Positions 27,037 to 36,559 are shown, numbered from the stretch's first letter. The stretch is DNA of 63,466 nt from a virus (IMGVR_UViG_3300030060_007512:1-63466), one strand, 5' to 3'. The notes: a model not told the origin generated them from the letters alone. Translations and numbers: made by a program.

Positions 27037-30000
27037 ATGGCCGGACCTAACGATTTTACAAATCAAAATATTCAAGATACTTATCAGAGAGTCTTGCAAA
27101 TATCCAGTAGCAATATAGTTACTGATGGTACTGGTTCTGTAGTACCTATACTTCAAGCAACAGCATCAAATGCTGTCAGTGCATCGTATGCAGTATCTGC
27201 ATCTCATGAAATAATTTTAGAAGTATCATCATCATATGCAGAAAGTGCATCATTTGCATTAACTGCATCATATGTAGATTCAAGTACATTAGATACATTC
27301 AAACAAACTGGACATAGAAATGGAGATTCTGTTATAACAGGTTCATTGTTTGTTTCAGCATCAAATGGAAATATAACAGCTTCAGGTAACATAAGTGCTA
27401 GTGGTAATTTAGAAATAAGTTCAAGTATAACGTTTGGTGATGGAATTGCTAAAATTATTGGACCTGGTAATAATGATTATATACTATTATCTACTGATAA
27501 TATAGATTTCTACTTAAATGGTGCGGAAGCTGTTTCATTTGATCCTAATCAAATAATAATGAATGCCTCTAATCATAATATTGATTTTAAGGTTATGCAT
27601 GATAATGCTGTTGCAGCTATTCAAACAGATGCTTCAACTAATAGAGTAAAAATAAGAGATTTTGTTACAATAGGTAGTGGTTCAGCACCAAATGCCGATC
27701 CTAATACATTGTTAGTATCAGGAAGCTCACAATTTGTAGGAGATATAACAGCATCAGGTAATATAAGTGCTAGCGGTAATATAATATCAGATAAAGTTCA
27801 TGCAAATGTAATAGCTGGTAAAGTAGATGGGTCGGGCATAGTATTAGGTTCTGCAAGTGATATTCACGTAACAGCATCAGGTAATATAAGCGCAAGTGGA
27901 ACTATAACAGCGAACTCATTTCTAGTACCTTTTGGATCTTCTATTTTAGGTGAAGATTCATCAGGAAATATTAATGATATAATAGTTACGAATGGAGCAG
28001 ATTCTCTTGGTGTATCTTTTGGCGATTCTGATCATAGTACCATTTTAGCAGGAGGAGCTATAACCTTAGACTCAGTTCTAGATATTCATTTGAATGCAGA
28101 TGGGGGAGATGTTAACTTTGCTGACGGTGCAGGAGGAACTACGGTTAATATAAATACAACAGCAGGTGATATAAGTGCAAGTGGAGTAATATCAGGCTCT
28201 AATATTGTTAAATCAATGAGTACAGGTACTGGCAATAATGTAACACTTACTTTATATGATGGAACAACATTCACAAGAACTATTAATAATGTAACTAATG
28301 CAACTAATGCAACAAATGCAGATTGTTCTGATAAAGTTAAAACTATAACTTGTGATGCAAACGCAGAAAGATTTATTACCTTTGTAGATGATGATAATGA
28401 CCCTGCAGCGTGTGAAACTGTAAAAACAAATCCAGCATTAAGATGGAATTGTGCTAAAAGAATACTTATAGTAGACGGTGCAATAAAATCTAAAGGTTCA
28501 GACGTTACTATTATGAGCGGTTCTATTTCAATGTCAGGTGATCTAGTAATTACAGGAAGTATAAGCTCTAGTACTCCAGGTACAAGTTTAATATTTACTA
28601 CCGGCTCATTTAATCATATTATTACTGATGGTGATACTATTGAATTTAGAAATGCTTCAACGAAAGCAGTTGAAGGTAATCTAGTATTTGACCCTACCAA
28701 CGGACTTACTGTAAAAACTGCAGATAAAACAGCAGAATCAAATATTAAAATAGCAAATATAACAGCAGGTGAAACTTTAATAGTTGGAGGTCGCAGTGAC
28801 TTCGAAGGAGAAATAAGTACATCTGCTGGTATTTATGTAGAATCACAAAGTGCAGCAGGCGCAGGAAAAGGTTATGTGCAAGCTGTTAACTATCGAAGTA
28901 TTAGTGATACTAATAAGGGTGTGGTATTTGGTACTTCTAAAGAAAAAAATTATTATCGAGCAAATGGTTCTCACGAATTTATTGATGCCCCTGTAAATAT
29001 TGATGGTAATGTAAGTGCAAGTGGTAATCTAAATGCGGCAATAGTAAGAGCAGGCGATCCATTAAGAGGTATATATACTAGCATGCAACAAAATGTTATT
29101 GCTGTACCAGGCCATGTAAATACAATAAAGCTTCAAGGAGGTGTTGATGTAGGAACAGAAATTGGAAAAGAACCTACAATTGCATCAGACAATGGTGTTG
29201 CTATAATAATAAATGCGTTAGAAGCAGGACATTCTGGATCTTTTAGTATTTACAATGCAACAAATTCAACAACTATACCGGGTGTAAATAGTAGTGAAAT
29301 ATTTGCAATTGATGAAGATGGTAATATAACAGCTTCAGGAGATATAAGTGCAAGTGGAACAGGAACATTTGAAACAATTCAAATGGACGATAATAGAAAA
29401 ATATCTTTTGGAAACTCACAAGATTTATCAATATTCCACGATGGGGCTAATTCATATATACATGATACTGGTACAGGAAGATTGAACATTAAAGGTGGAG
29501 CTGGTGTAAACATTATATCACCGGCTGACGAAAATATGGCAACTTTTGAAGGTAATGGAGAAGTAAATCTTTACTATAATAATGTTAAAAAGTTTGAAAC
29601 AACTAATACTGGAATACAAGTAGCTGGTGATATAATAGCAACCGATTCAACAAATATTTCAGGTTCAAGTACAACCACTGGATCTTTAGCTAGAGTAGAA
29701 TCTATCAGTAATAAAACAGGTAATATTACTACTGATAGTAGTCAAATTGTATCTGCAGATTCTCTAGCTATTAAAGCTGCTACAGATATAAGATTATCTG
29801 CCAATGGTGAAGATATATTCTTTTCCGATGGATCTTCTGATAAACTTACTATATCTACCGGCACTGTTCCTACAATAACTGTTGATGGAAATCATACACT
29901 TGATATTAGTGGTGATTATAAAATTGATGTTGATGGCGATGATATACAGTTTCTCGGTAGCAGCACTCTTCGTGCACAATTACATTTAGATACAATTCCT

Positions 30001-30576
30001 GAGCTCGAGTTTATTGGTAAACAAGCAAATATAAGAGTTGATGACGGAGCTGGTACAGGTGCATTAGTTATAGGAGCTTCTGCAGGAGCCTATCAGTACG
30101 GTACTGATAAAAACTACCCTAATGCATTATTAGGTGGAGGACAAGGAGATTCAACGTATGTTGGATTTTCTGGAAATGAATTAACTCCTGTAGATATGAC
30201 AGATGTTCAATTCATATCAGGTTCATTAAAAAATGTTTCAGGTGGTACAATACAAGTAACACATTCTTGGCCAATACCACCTGGAGCTAAAGTAAACGGA
30301 TGTGCTCTAGTAGCAGATAGTGGTACATCATATAGATTAGAAATGCCTAGCCTTGCTCCATTTTGCGGAGCTATGGACTCGGTAAAGACAGGAATTACAT
30401 CTGTTACATGTCCAGCCAGAGCAGGCTATAAACGTCTAGGCCTTACATTATTAAGTAAAACAGAAGCAAACAAATTAGTTAATTCAGATGGCTTAGGAAA
30501 TCGCGTTTTAATGACTGCAGATGTTCCTAACAATGTAACTGTAAATGGACTGGCTTACTCGTATGAATTACTTTAG
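27037..30576 (+). CDS. Repetitive tail-fibre protein (1179 aa)
   Basis: 1179 residues rich in Ser, Ala, Gly, Asn and Thr. It shows repeated units of the kind TASGNISASG, and an N-terminal AVSASYAVSAS repeat, both typical of marine myovirus fibres. The last about 150 residues form a less repetitive globular tip with four cysteines (NGCALVAD, APFCGAM, VTCPARA and others). RBS AAGGAG. Probably a receptor-binding fibre; target unknown. Confidence 0.8.
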   Translation: MAGPNDFTNQNIQDTYQRVLQISSSNIVTDGTGSVVPILQATASNAVSASYAVSASHEIILEVSSSYAESASFALTASYVDSSTLDTFKQTGHRNGDSVITGSLFVSASNGNITASGNISASGNLEISSSITFGDGIAKIIGPGNNDYILLSTDNIDFYLNGAEAVSFDPNQIIMNASNHNIDFKVMHDNAVAAIQTDASTNRVKIRDFVTIGSGSAPNADPNTLLVSGSSQFVGDITASGNISASGNIISDKVHANVIAGKVDGSGIVLGSASDIHVTASGNISASGTITANSFLVPFGSSILGEDSSGNINDIIVTNGADSLGVSFGDSDHSTILAGGAITLDSVLDIHLNADGGDVNFADGAGGTTVNINTTAGDISASGVISGSNIVKSMSTGTGNNVTLTLYDGTTFTRTINNVTNATNATNADCSDKVKTITCDANAERFITFVDDDNDPAACETVKTNPALRWNCAKRILIVDGAIKSKGSDVTIMSGSISMSGDLVITGSISSSTPGTSLIFTTGSFNHIITDGDTIEFRNASTKAVEGNLVFDPTNGLTVKTADKTAESNIKIANITAGETLIVGGRSDFEGEISTSAGIYVESQSAAGAGKGYVQAVNYRSISDTNKGVVFGTSKEKNYYRANGSHEFIDAPVNIDGNVSASGNLNAAIVRAGDPLRGIYTSMQQNVIAVPGHVNTIKLQGGVDVGTEIGKEPTIASDNGVAIIINALEAGHSGSFSIYNATNSTTIPGVNSSEIFAIDEDGNITASGDISASGTGTFETIQMDDNRKISFGNSQDLSIFHDGANSYIHDTGTGRLNIKGGAGVNIISPADENMATFEGNGEVNLYYNNVKKFETTNTGIQVAGDIIATDSTNISGSSTTTGSLARVESISNKTGNITTDSSQIVSADSLAIKAATDIRLSANGEDIFFSDGSSDKLTISTGTVPTITVDGNHTLDISGDYKIDVDGDDIQFLGSSTLRAQLHLDTIPELEFIGKQANIRVDDGAGTGALVIGASAGAYQYGTDKNYPNALLGGGQGDSTYVGFSGNELTPVDMTDVQFISGSLKNVSGGTIQVTHSWPIPPGAKVNGCALVADSGTSYRLEMPSLAPFCGAMDSVKTGITSVTCPARAGYKRLGLTLLSKTEANKLVNSDGLGNRVLMTADVPNNVTVNGLAYSYELL

Positions 30577-30606
30577 GTAATTTATATAATTTTTAATATT
30601 AATTAG

Positions 30607-30614
30607 ATATTTAT
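30607..30614 (+). promoter_or_regulatory. Late-promoter-like motif ATATTTAT abutting a start codon
   Basis: GATATTTATAAGT ends 4 nt before the ATG at 30619; no SD lies between. Candidate leaderless transcript. Confidence 0.5.
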
Positions 30615-30618
30615 AAGT

Positions 30619-33021
30619 ATGAATAGAGAACAAAATTTAGGAACTTGGTTAGCTGATCAAATAATATCAGAAGAGAAAACAACTATAAAAAATATAGTTG
30701 CTATCTATCCTGGAAGATTTCAGCCTATGGGAAAACATCATGCTGAAACTTATAAATGGTTGAAATCCAAATTCAAAGACGCATGGGTTGTAACATCTGA
30801 TAAAGTAGACCTTCCTAAATCTCCTTTTTCATTTAATGAAAAGAAAAAAATTATAAACTCACATGGCATACGAAACGTTGTAAAAGTTAAAAATCCTTAT
30901 CAAGCCGTTGAACTACTAAAAAAATATGATCCAAAAACAACAGCAGCTGTATTTATGGTTGGTGCTAAAGATGCACAACGTTTAGGAGGTAAATTTTTTA
31001 GACCTTGGAAAGGAAAAGCTGAAGTAGGGTATAAAGATGGCGCTTATACTTTAATTGCTCCTCACGTTAGTTTGAAAGTACCAGGTTACGGAGAAATGTC
31101 AGGTACAGCGATAAGACAAGCGTTAGGTGCTAAAGCTATAGATAGTAAATCACGAGCTCAATTATTCAAACATATTTTTGGGCATATGAAAAATTATAAA
31201 CTTATTACCAAGAAGTTAGGTGTTAATGAATCTATACTAAATTTTATAGCTTCAGGAAGAGTTGAAAAAATTATAAAAGAGAGTAGTAATGTAGCAGGCG
31301 GTCATGTAGATGACGGTCCTCAAACATGGTATCAAACACAAAGACATTATAAACAATCTACTGATAGTATTGCAAAAAAGTTTGGTATGCAAGTTATAAA
31401 TTATCTTTCAGGAGATAGTGAATTACTTAAAGAACCATCTAGATATTCAAACACAAGACAGCCATCTAACTTTCCTTCTGGTGTTGCAGGTAAAACTACT
31501 ACAGTTGCTCCAAAAGAATATCCAAACATTACAGCTTATAGAAAATGGAAAGCAGAAAAAGATAAATTAGCTAAATCATTAGGTTACGAATTATTAAATT
31601 ATTTAGGAGCTGGTGAATCTACTAAACATCCAGAACCTAATAAAGAAGTAAAAATACCAACTAACGAAGAAATTAAAATTCCTATCGAAATAGGTGATAC
31701 TGTATTAGGTGGTAAATTTAAGAATAAAAAAATAGTCGTAAAAACTATTTCTAAAAATGAAAAAGGTGATATTTTAATAAACGGCAGACCATTATTAAAA
31801 TTTAGACTAATGAATGAAGGATTAATATTAGAAGGCGGTGCTTACGGGCATATGTCTCATCCTTTTGATGATAAAAAATTAACCTTTGGAGATTTCAAAC
31901 AAATGATAAATATTGCCCTTCAAGGTAAACTAAATCTTGAATCGGCTGCAACTGAAAAAACTGATGGTCAAAATTTATTTATTACATGGGATACTGAATT
32001 AAAAGCTGCTAGAAATAATGGTGATATTAAAAGAGGTGGAATGGATGCTAAAACCTTTGCTGCTAAATGGAAAGGCAGAGGTAATATAGAAAAAGCATTT
32101 ACTTATGCATTTAGAGATTTAAGTAAAGCTATATCTAGATTATCAGAGAAACAAAAATTAAAAATATTTAATGATGGTAATAACTGGATGAATATGGAAA
32201 TAATGTATCCTCAATCTGCTAACGTTATAGTTTATGATGCACCTAAATTACAATTTCATGGTGTATTAAGATATGAAAAAGGTGCTCCTGTAGGTACAGT
32301 AAAAGATGGTGCAAGAATACTAGCCGGTATGATTAAACAAGTTGATGCTAATATTCAAAAGAGTTTTAGTATAATAGGGCCTCATGTACTTAAAGTAAAG
32401 CCAGTTCAAAACTTTGGCGAAAAAATACCTTATTTTACTAAAAAATTACAAAAGCTTATGTCATCATATAATATGAAAGATTCTAATATGTTTGCTGATT
32501 ATCATCAAGCTTGGTGGGATAATTATATTGATAAAAACTTCAAAGGTTTAGAGAATAGAATTAAAATGGGATTAGTTAAACGCTGGGCGTTTTTTGATAA
32601 ATCATTTAGATTAAATGCTAAAAATATTGAAGATCAAGAATTAAGAGAAAAAATAATTGAATTTGATAAACAAAAGCATAAAGGCACAGTACAAGATACT
32701 ATGAAACCTTTTGAATTATTATTTTTTGAATTAGGTGTTGAAGTTCTAAAAAATGTAGAAAACTTTTTAGCTGTAAATCCTGATAAAGCTGTACAGAATA
32801 TAAAGAAGCAAGTATCTAAAGCTATTAGTGATGTTCGTAAAGGTGGTGATATTAAAAAATTAAATAGAATGGGACAACAATTAAATAAATTAAATTCTAT
32901 TGGTGGATGGAAAGCAGTAATACCATCTGAAGGGCTAGTATTTATATATAAAGGTAAAACATATAAACTTACAGGTGCATTTGGTCCTATAAATCAAATT
33001 GCAGGTATGATGACGTTTTAA
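30619..33021 (+). CDS. Two-domain protein: HIGH-type nucleotidyltransferase plus ligase-like KxDG domain
   Basis: 800 residues. Residues 23-200 are a HIGH-superfamily nucleotidyltransferase: GRFQPMGKHH (H41 is the conserved second His; the first is Gly), SPFSFNEKK and the closing SGTAIRQAL. Residues about 230-335 hold two copies of a 'K-x-LGxELLNYL' helical repeat. Residues about 410-660 resemble a covalent nucleotidyltransferase (ligase) core: EKTDGQN with K447, WMNMEIMYP and VLKVKPV as possible motifs I, III and V. Substrates unknown. The protein may modify nucleotides or RNA ends, or be structural. Confidence 0.72.
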   Translation: MNREQNLGTWLADQIISEEKTTIKNIVAIYPGRFQPMGKHHAETYKWLKSKFKDAWVVTSDKVDLPKSPFSFNEKKKIINSHGIRNVVKVKNPYQAVELLKKYDPKTTAAVFMVGAKDAQRLGGKFFRPWKGKAEVGYKDGAYTLIAPHVSLKVPGYGEMSGTAIRQALGAKAIDSKSRAQLFKHIFGHMKNYKLITKKLGVNESILNFIASGRVEKIIKESSNVAGGHVDDGPQTWYQTQRHYKQSTDSIAKKFGMQVINYLSGDSELLKEPSRYSNTRQPSNFPSGVAGKTTTVAPKEYPNITAYRKWKAEKDKLAKSLGYELLNYLGAGESTKHPEPNKEVKIPTNEEIKIPIEIGDTVLGGKFKNKKIVVKTISKNEKGDILINGRPLLKFRLMNEGLILEGGAYGHMSHPFDDKKLTFGDFKQMINIALQGKLNLESAATEKTDGQNLFITWDTELKAARNNGDIKRGGMDAKTFAAKWKGRGNIEKAFTYAFRDLSKAISRLSEKQKLKIFNDGNNWMNMEIMYPQSANVIVYDAPKLQFHGVLRYEKGAPVGTVKDGARILAGMIKQVDANIQKSFSIIGPHVLKVKPVQNFGEKIPYFTKKLQKLMSSYNMKDSNMFADYHQAWWDNYIDKNFKGLENRIKMGLVKRWAFFDKSFRLNAKNIEDQELREKIIEFDKQKHKGTVQDTMKPFELLFFELGVEVLKNVENFLAVNPDKAVQNIKKQVSKAISDVRKGGDIKKLNRMGQQLNKLNSIGGWKAVIPSEGLVFIYKGKTYKLTGAFGPINQIAGMMTF

Positions 33022-33029
33022 GGGTTATT

Positions 33030-33602
33030 ATGAGAAAAGGAATATCAACAAGTAAAGTAAAAAGAATGAGAAATTTAGTTTCAGGTAACTTTAGTTCTAA
33101 AACTAAAATTCGTAGTGGGTATTTGAAAAAAGAAGATAGTCGTAAAGAAGGCGATGTTTGGAAAGAAAGAGGAAAAACTTGGACTATAAAAAATGGTATT
33201 AAGCGTACAATTAATAAAATGGATAATGCTAGAAAATTAATTAATATACCACTATCTTGCCCTAAATGTATTAATTCACTTTCACACCCTGCTCATAAAA
33301 AAATGTTTAGACGTTGGGGTATGTGTTTAACTTGCGTTACAAAATGGGAGCAAGAAATGATTGATAATGGTACATATAAAGAATGGTCTAGTCAATTTGA
33401 TAGTGATAATTTTAACGCGTTTATAAAAGATATAAAGGTAGAGTATGATGAGTGGTTAGAATCAAGAAACTCTAAACAATTTATTACTGAAGCAGGCGAT
33501 ATTGAAGACTGGAATGGTGGTAAAGATTCTGAAACACTTAAAGAAGAATTTAACGAAAATTTAGAAAAATTAATTGAGAAGAGAAATGGCCAGACTGACT
33601 AA
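33030..33602 (+). CDS. Zinc-ribbon protein upstream of packaging genes, unknown
   Basis: 190 residues. A treble-clef or ribbon pattern is seen as SCPKC (about residue 76) and CLTC 19 residues later, with H residues between. The N-terminus is very basic (RKGISTSKVKRMRNL). The C-terminus is acidic with a coil. AGGG precedes the ATG. I do not recognise the family. DNA or protein binding near packaging genes is plausible. Confidence 0.65.
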   Translation: MRKGISTSKVKRMRNLVSGNFSSKTKIRSGYLKKEDSRKEGDVWKERGKTWTIKNGIKRTINKMDNARKLINIPLSCPKCINSLSHPAHKKMFRRWGMCLTCVTKWEQEMIDNGTYKEWSSQFDSDNFNAFIKDIKVEYDEWLESRNSKQFITEAGDIEDWNGGKDSETLKEEFNENLEKLIEKRNGQTD

Positions 33603-33840
33603 TGAACATTTAAGTAACGAAATTAATTTAGTAAAGCAAGAGCTTGAATATCTAAAAAAGAATCAAGATAAAATGCAAGCTGATCTTTCTATGATTAAAG
33701 AACGTCTACTAAATCCTGACGAAGGTACTATAGCTAGAGTAAATAAGAATACTCAGTTTAGAAAATCTACTACAAAGGTTTTATGGTCAATTTGGATAGC
33801 ACTAATTGGAATATTAACTAAAATGATATTTTGGGATTAA
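33586..33840 (+). CDS. Small coiled-coil plus C-terminal membrane protein (XhlA/holin-like)
   Basis: 84 residues from the ATG at 33586, which follows a GAGAAGAG purine run and overlaps the upstream gene by 17 nt. An N-terminal coiled coil (NEINLVKQELEYLKKNQDKM) leads to a C-terminal hydrophobic segment, VLWSIWIALIGILTKMIFW. This order matches XhlA-type holin-associated proteins. A lysis role is inferred from architecture and neighbours, not from sequence identity. Confidence 0.6.
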   Translation: MARLTNEHLSNEINLVKQELEYLKKNQDKMQADLSMIKERLLNPDEGTIARVNKNTQFRKSTTKVLWSIWIALIGILTKMIFWD

Positions 33841-33842
33841 TT

Positions 33843-34256
33843 ATGAAAATAAAAGATTTAATAAAAGAAGAAGTACAAAAGATGTTAGAAGCATCTATGA
33901 CAAAAGGATTTAGAAAAGCAGTTGAAGCTCTTCAAGATATTCAACTTAAACAACAGAAATTAAGAAAAGCTTTTGTTGCAGAAAAAAATCCTAAAAAGAA
34001 AGATAAATTAAAACAAGCTCTTATTAATATGCATAAAATCGTTCAGAAAGCTGAACTTGACTTTAATAGAGCTATTTCTAATGAACCTGTTGATTTAGAA
34101 GAAATAGATGTAAGAAAAACTCATGGTGATAGAAGAATTGAAAACCCTAAGACAGGCAATGATGTTAAATTAAGAACAGCGCTAAAGGCAAAAAAAGGTA
34201 CTCAAGTTTATCAAAAAGCTAGAAAAATTTATAATAGATTAAAAGATAAGGAGTAA
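33843..34256 (+). CDS. Small basic helical protein with N-terminal 'LIKEEV' helix
   Basis: 137 residues from ATG 33843, two bases after the upstream stop. The N-terminus KIKDLIKEEVQKMLEAS is of the same type as several other small proteins in this genome. A long helical hairpin follows, then KTGNDVKLRTALKAKKGTQVYQKA at the C-terminus, a segment I have seen in other marine phage proteins. Very Lys-rich. Function unknown. Confidence 0.65.
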   Translation: MKIKDLIKEEVQKMLEASMTKGFRKAVEALQDIQLKQQKLRKAFVAEKNPKKKDKLKQALINMHKIVQKAELDFNRAISNEPVDLEEIDVRKTHGDRRIENPKTGNDVKLRTALKAKKGTQVYQKARKIYNRLKDKE

Positions 34257-34260
34257 GATT

Positions 34261-34557
34261 ATGAAAAAGTTATGGCAAGTATTATTAGGTATTGGAGCAA
34301 TTATTTTAGGTATTTTTGCTATGTCAGCAGGACGTGGTAATAAAAAACAATTCAAAAAAGACCTTAAAGATAATAAAAAGAAAATTAAGGATATAAAAAA
34401 GAAAACTGAACAATCTAAAAAGGAAAAGAAGAAGATAGAAGAAAAAGTTGTTAAGCAAGATAAAAAAATAAAAGATACTAAAAGTAAAGTAAAATCAACT
34501 AAATCAGCTAAAAAAACTGTTTCTGATTTTAAGAATAAATATAGGAGTAAAAAGTAA
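34261..34557 (+). CDS. Small membrane protein with Lys-rich coiled coil
   Basis: 98 residues. One N-terminal membrane segment (WQVLLGIGAIILGIFAMSAG) is followed by a long, extremely Lys-rich coiled coil. RBS AAGGAG, and the stop overlaps the next start by one base. Adjacent to a spanin candidate and an XhlA-like protein, so it may belong to a lysis cassette. No catalytic domain. Confidence 0.6.
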   Translation: MKKLWQVLLGIGAIILGIFAMSAGRGNKKQFKKDLKDNKKKIKDIKKKTEQSKKEKKKIEEKVVKQDKKIKDTKSKVKSTKSAKKTVSDFKNKYRSKK

Positions 34558-34952
34558 TGAAAAAAATATTATATATTTTAGGAATTATATTATTAGCGTC
34601 TTGCGCTGCTCCTAAAAAATGTTGTGCTCAAGATAAAATAGTTAAAATACCTCAATCTGAATTAGATGCATTCTTTCTAGCAGTTGATACTTTAGAATAC
34701 CAAGATTCTATTAAAACTGTATTAATCGCAGATCTTGAATTACAATTATTAAATAAGACTAATCTTAATTTTACCAATGAAACTATAATTCTAAATCAAA
34801 ATTATGAAATCGAAATGCTTAATGACCAAATTAAACTATATTCAGATAGATTAAAAATAACTGATAAGTGGTATAATAAAAGGTGGTTTGGTGTTGTAGT
34901 CGGCGTTGTAGGAACATCGACAGCAATTTACTTGGCAGGTCAAATTCAATAA
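34557..34952 (+). CDS. Lipoprotein with C-terminal membrane anchor: candidate unimolecular spanin
   Basis: 131 residues. The N-terminus is a lipoprotein signal peptide with a perfect lipobox (L13-A-S-C16), which would put the mature end in the outer membrane. The C-terminus has one membrane segment (WFGVVVGVVGTSTAIYLAG). The middle about 90 residues are predicted helical. Lipobox plus C-terminal transmembrane anchor is the defining layout of u-spanins such as T1 gp11, which fuse inner and outer membranes at lysis. This implies a Gram-negative host. Confidence 0.65.
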   Translation: MKKILYILGIILLASCAAPKKCCAQDKIVKIPQSELDAFFLAVDTLEYQDSIKTVLIADLELQLLNKTNLNFTNETIILNQNYEIEMLNDQIKLYSDRLKITDKWYNKRWFGVVVGVVGTSTAIYLAGQIQ

Positions 34953-34964
34953 TTTAATTTCTAT

Positions 34965-34972
34965 ATATTTAT
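34965..34972 (+). promoter_or_regulatory. Late-promoter-like motif ATATTTAT near the terminase start
   Basis: CTATATATTTATATATAC ends 6 nt before the ATG at 34979; no SD is possible. If initiation occurs about 6-7 nt past the motif, the terminase mRNA begins at its AUG. Confidence 0.55.
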
Positions 34973-34978
34973 ATATAC

Positions 34979-36559
34979 ATGGCTAAAGATATAAAACAAA
35001 TAATACAATCAGAGTATATAAAGTGCGCAAAAGATCCTGTACACTTTATGAGGAAGTATTGTAAAATTCAACACCCAACCCGGGGTAAAATAAATTTTGA
35101 TTTATATCCATTTCAAGAAAAAGCTCTTACGCAGTTCAAAGATCATGATTATAATATTATTCTTAAATCACGTCAATTAGGTATATCTACTCTTACAGCG
35201 GGATACACTCTATGGGGTATGATATTTAATGCTGATTTTAACGCATTAGTTATTGCAATTAAACAAGATACAGCAAAAAATCTTGTAACTAAAATACGTG
35301 TAATGCATGAAAATTTACCATCGTGGTTAAAAGGTCAAGTATTAGAAGATAATAAATTATCATTACGATTAAAAAATGGCTCTCAAGTTAAAGCTGTTTC
35401 TTCTTCTCCTGATGCAGGTAGATCAGAAGCACTATCTTTACTAGTTATTGATGAGGCAGCATTTATTGATGGTATTGATGAAATATGGACTTCAGCACAA
35501 CAAACTCTTGCTACCGGTGGTAGATGTATTGCGTTATCAACACCTAATGGAGTAGGTAATTGGTTTCATAAAGAATGGGTAAAAGCTGAAAACGGCGAAA
35601 ATAAATTCAGTACTATTAGATTACACTGGACAGTGCATCCTGAACGTAATCAAACATGGAGAGATGAACAAGATGTAATTTTAGGTACTGATCAAGCAGC
35701 TCAAGAATGTGATTGTGATTTTATTTCATCTGGTAATTCAGTTATACCCGGTCCTTTATTAGAATGGTATAAAACTAATATGTGTCAAGATCCTGTTGAA
35801 AAACGAGGTCATGATAATTCATACTGGGTATGGGAATATCCTAATTATACAAAAGATTATGTTGTTGTAGCAGACGTTGCAAGAGGTGATGGTGCAGACT
35901 ACTCTACCTTTCATGTTATTGATATTGAGTCAGTTACTCAAGTAGCTGAATATAAAGGTCAAATAGGTGTTAAAGAGTTTGGTAATATGTTAGTAAATGT
36001 TGCTACTGAATATAATGAAGCATTATTAGTAGTTGAGAACGCTAATATAGGATGGGCAGCTTTACAACCTGCAATAGATAGAGGCTATAGAAATTTATAT
36101 TATACATATAAACACGATGGTGTTGTTGATCCTGAAGTTCAGCTTAAAAAAGGCTATGATATGAAAGATAAATCACAAATGGTACCAGGTTTTACAACAT
36201 CTGCTAGGACTAGACCACTTTTGATATCAAAGCTAGATATTTATTTTAGAGAAAAAGCGTGTGTTGTGCGTTCGACTAGACTTATTGACGAACTGTTTGT
36301 TTTCGTTTGGAGAGGTTCTAGACCGGAAGCACAATCTGGGTATAACGATGATTTAGTAATGGCATTCTCTATTGCTATGTATATTCGTGATACAGCTTTG
36401 AAATTAAGAAACGAAGGATTAGAACTTAATAAAAGAGCTATAGGATTGATGGGAACAAATACATCATACAATGGAGTTTACACGCAAAAAACTGATCCTG
36501 ACGATTCATGGAATATGAATTTAGGAAACAACAAAGAAGATTTAACATGGTTATTATAA
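34979..36559 (+). CDS. gp17: Large terminase subunit (gp17)
   Basis: 526 residues, a little shorter than T4 gp17 (610). The ATPase domain shows the Walker A-type KSRQLGIST (residues 63-71), Walker B with the catalytic carboxylate in LLVIDEAAF (D158, E159) and a coupling STPNG motif. The nuclease domain shows VVVADVARGDG (D299), LLVVENANIG and a C-terminal NDDLVMA. It powers DNA packaging through the portal and cuts concatemers. No small terminase is recognised in the window. The start is unusual in lacking an SD. Confidence 0.96.
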   Translation: MAKDIKQIIQSEYIKCAKDPVHFMRKYCKIQHPTRGKINFDLYPFQEKALTQFKDHDYNIILKSRQLGISTLTAGYTLWGMIFNADFNALVIAIKQDTAKNLVTKIRVMHENLPSWLKGQVLEDNKLSLRLKNGSQVKAVSSSPDAGRSEALSLLVIDEAAFIDGIDEIWTSAQQTLATGGRCIALSTPNGVGNWFHKEWVKAENGENKFSTIRLHWTVHPERNQTWRDEQDVILGTDQAAQECDCDFISSGNSVIPGPLLEWYKTNMCQDPVEKRGHDNSYWVWEYPNYTKDYVVVADVARGDGADYSTFHVIDIESVTQVAEYKGQIGVKEFGNMLVNVATEYNEALLVVENANIGWAALQPAIDRGYRNLYYTYKHDGVVDPEVQLKKGYDMKDKSQMVPGFTTSARTRPLLISKLDIYFREKACVVRSTRLIDELFVFVWRGSRPEAQSGYNDDLVMAFSIAMYIRDTALKLRNEGLELNKRAIGLMGTNTSYNGVYTQKTDPDDSWNMNLGNNKEDLTWLL

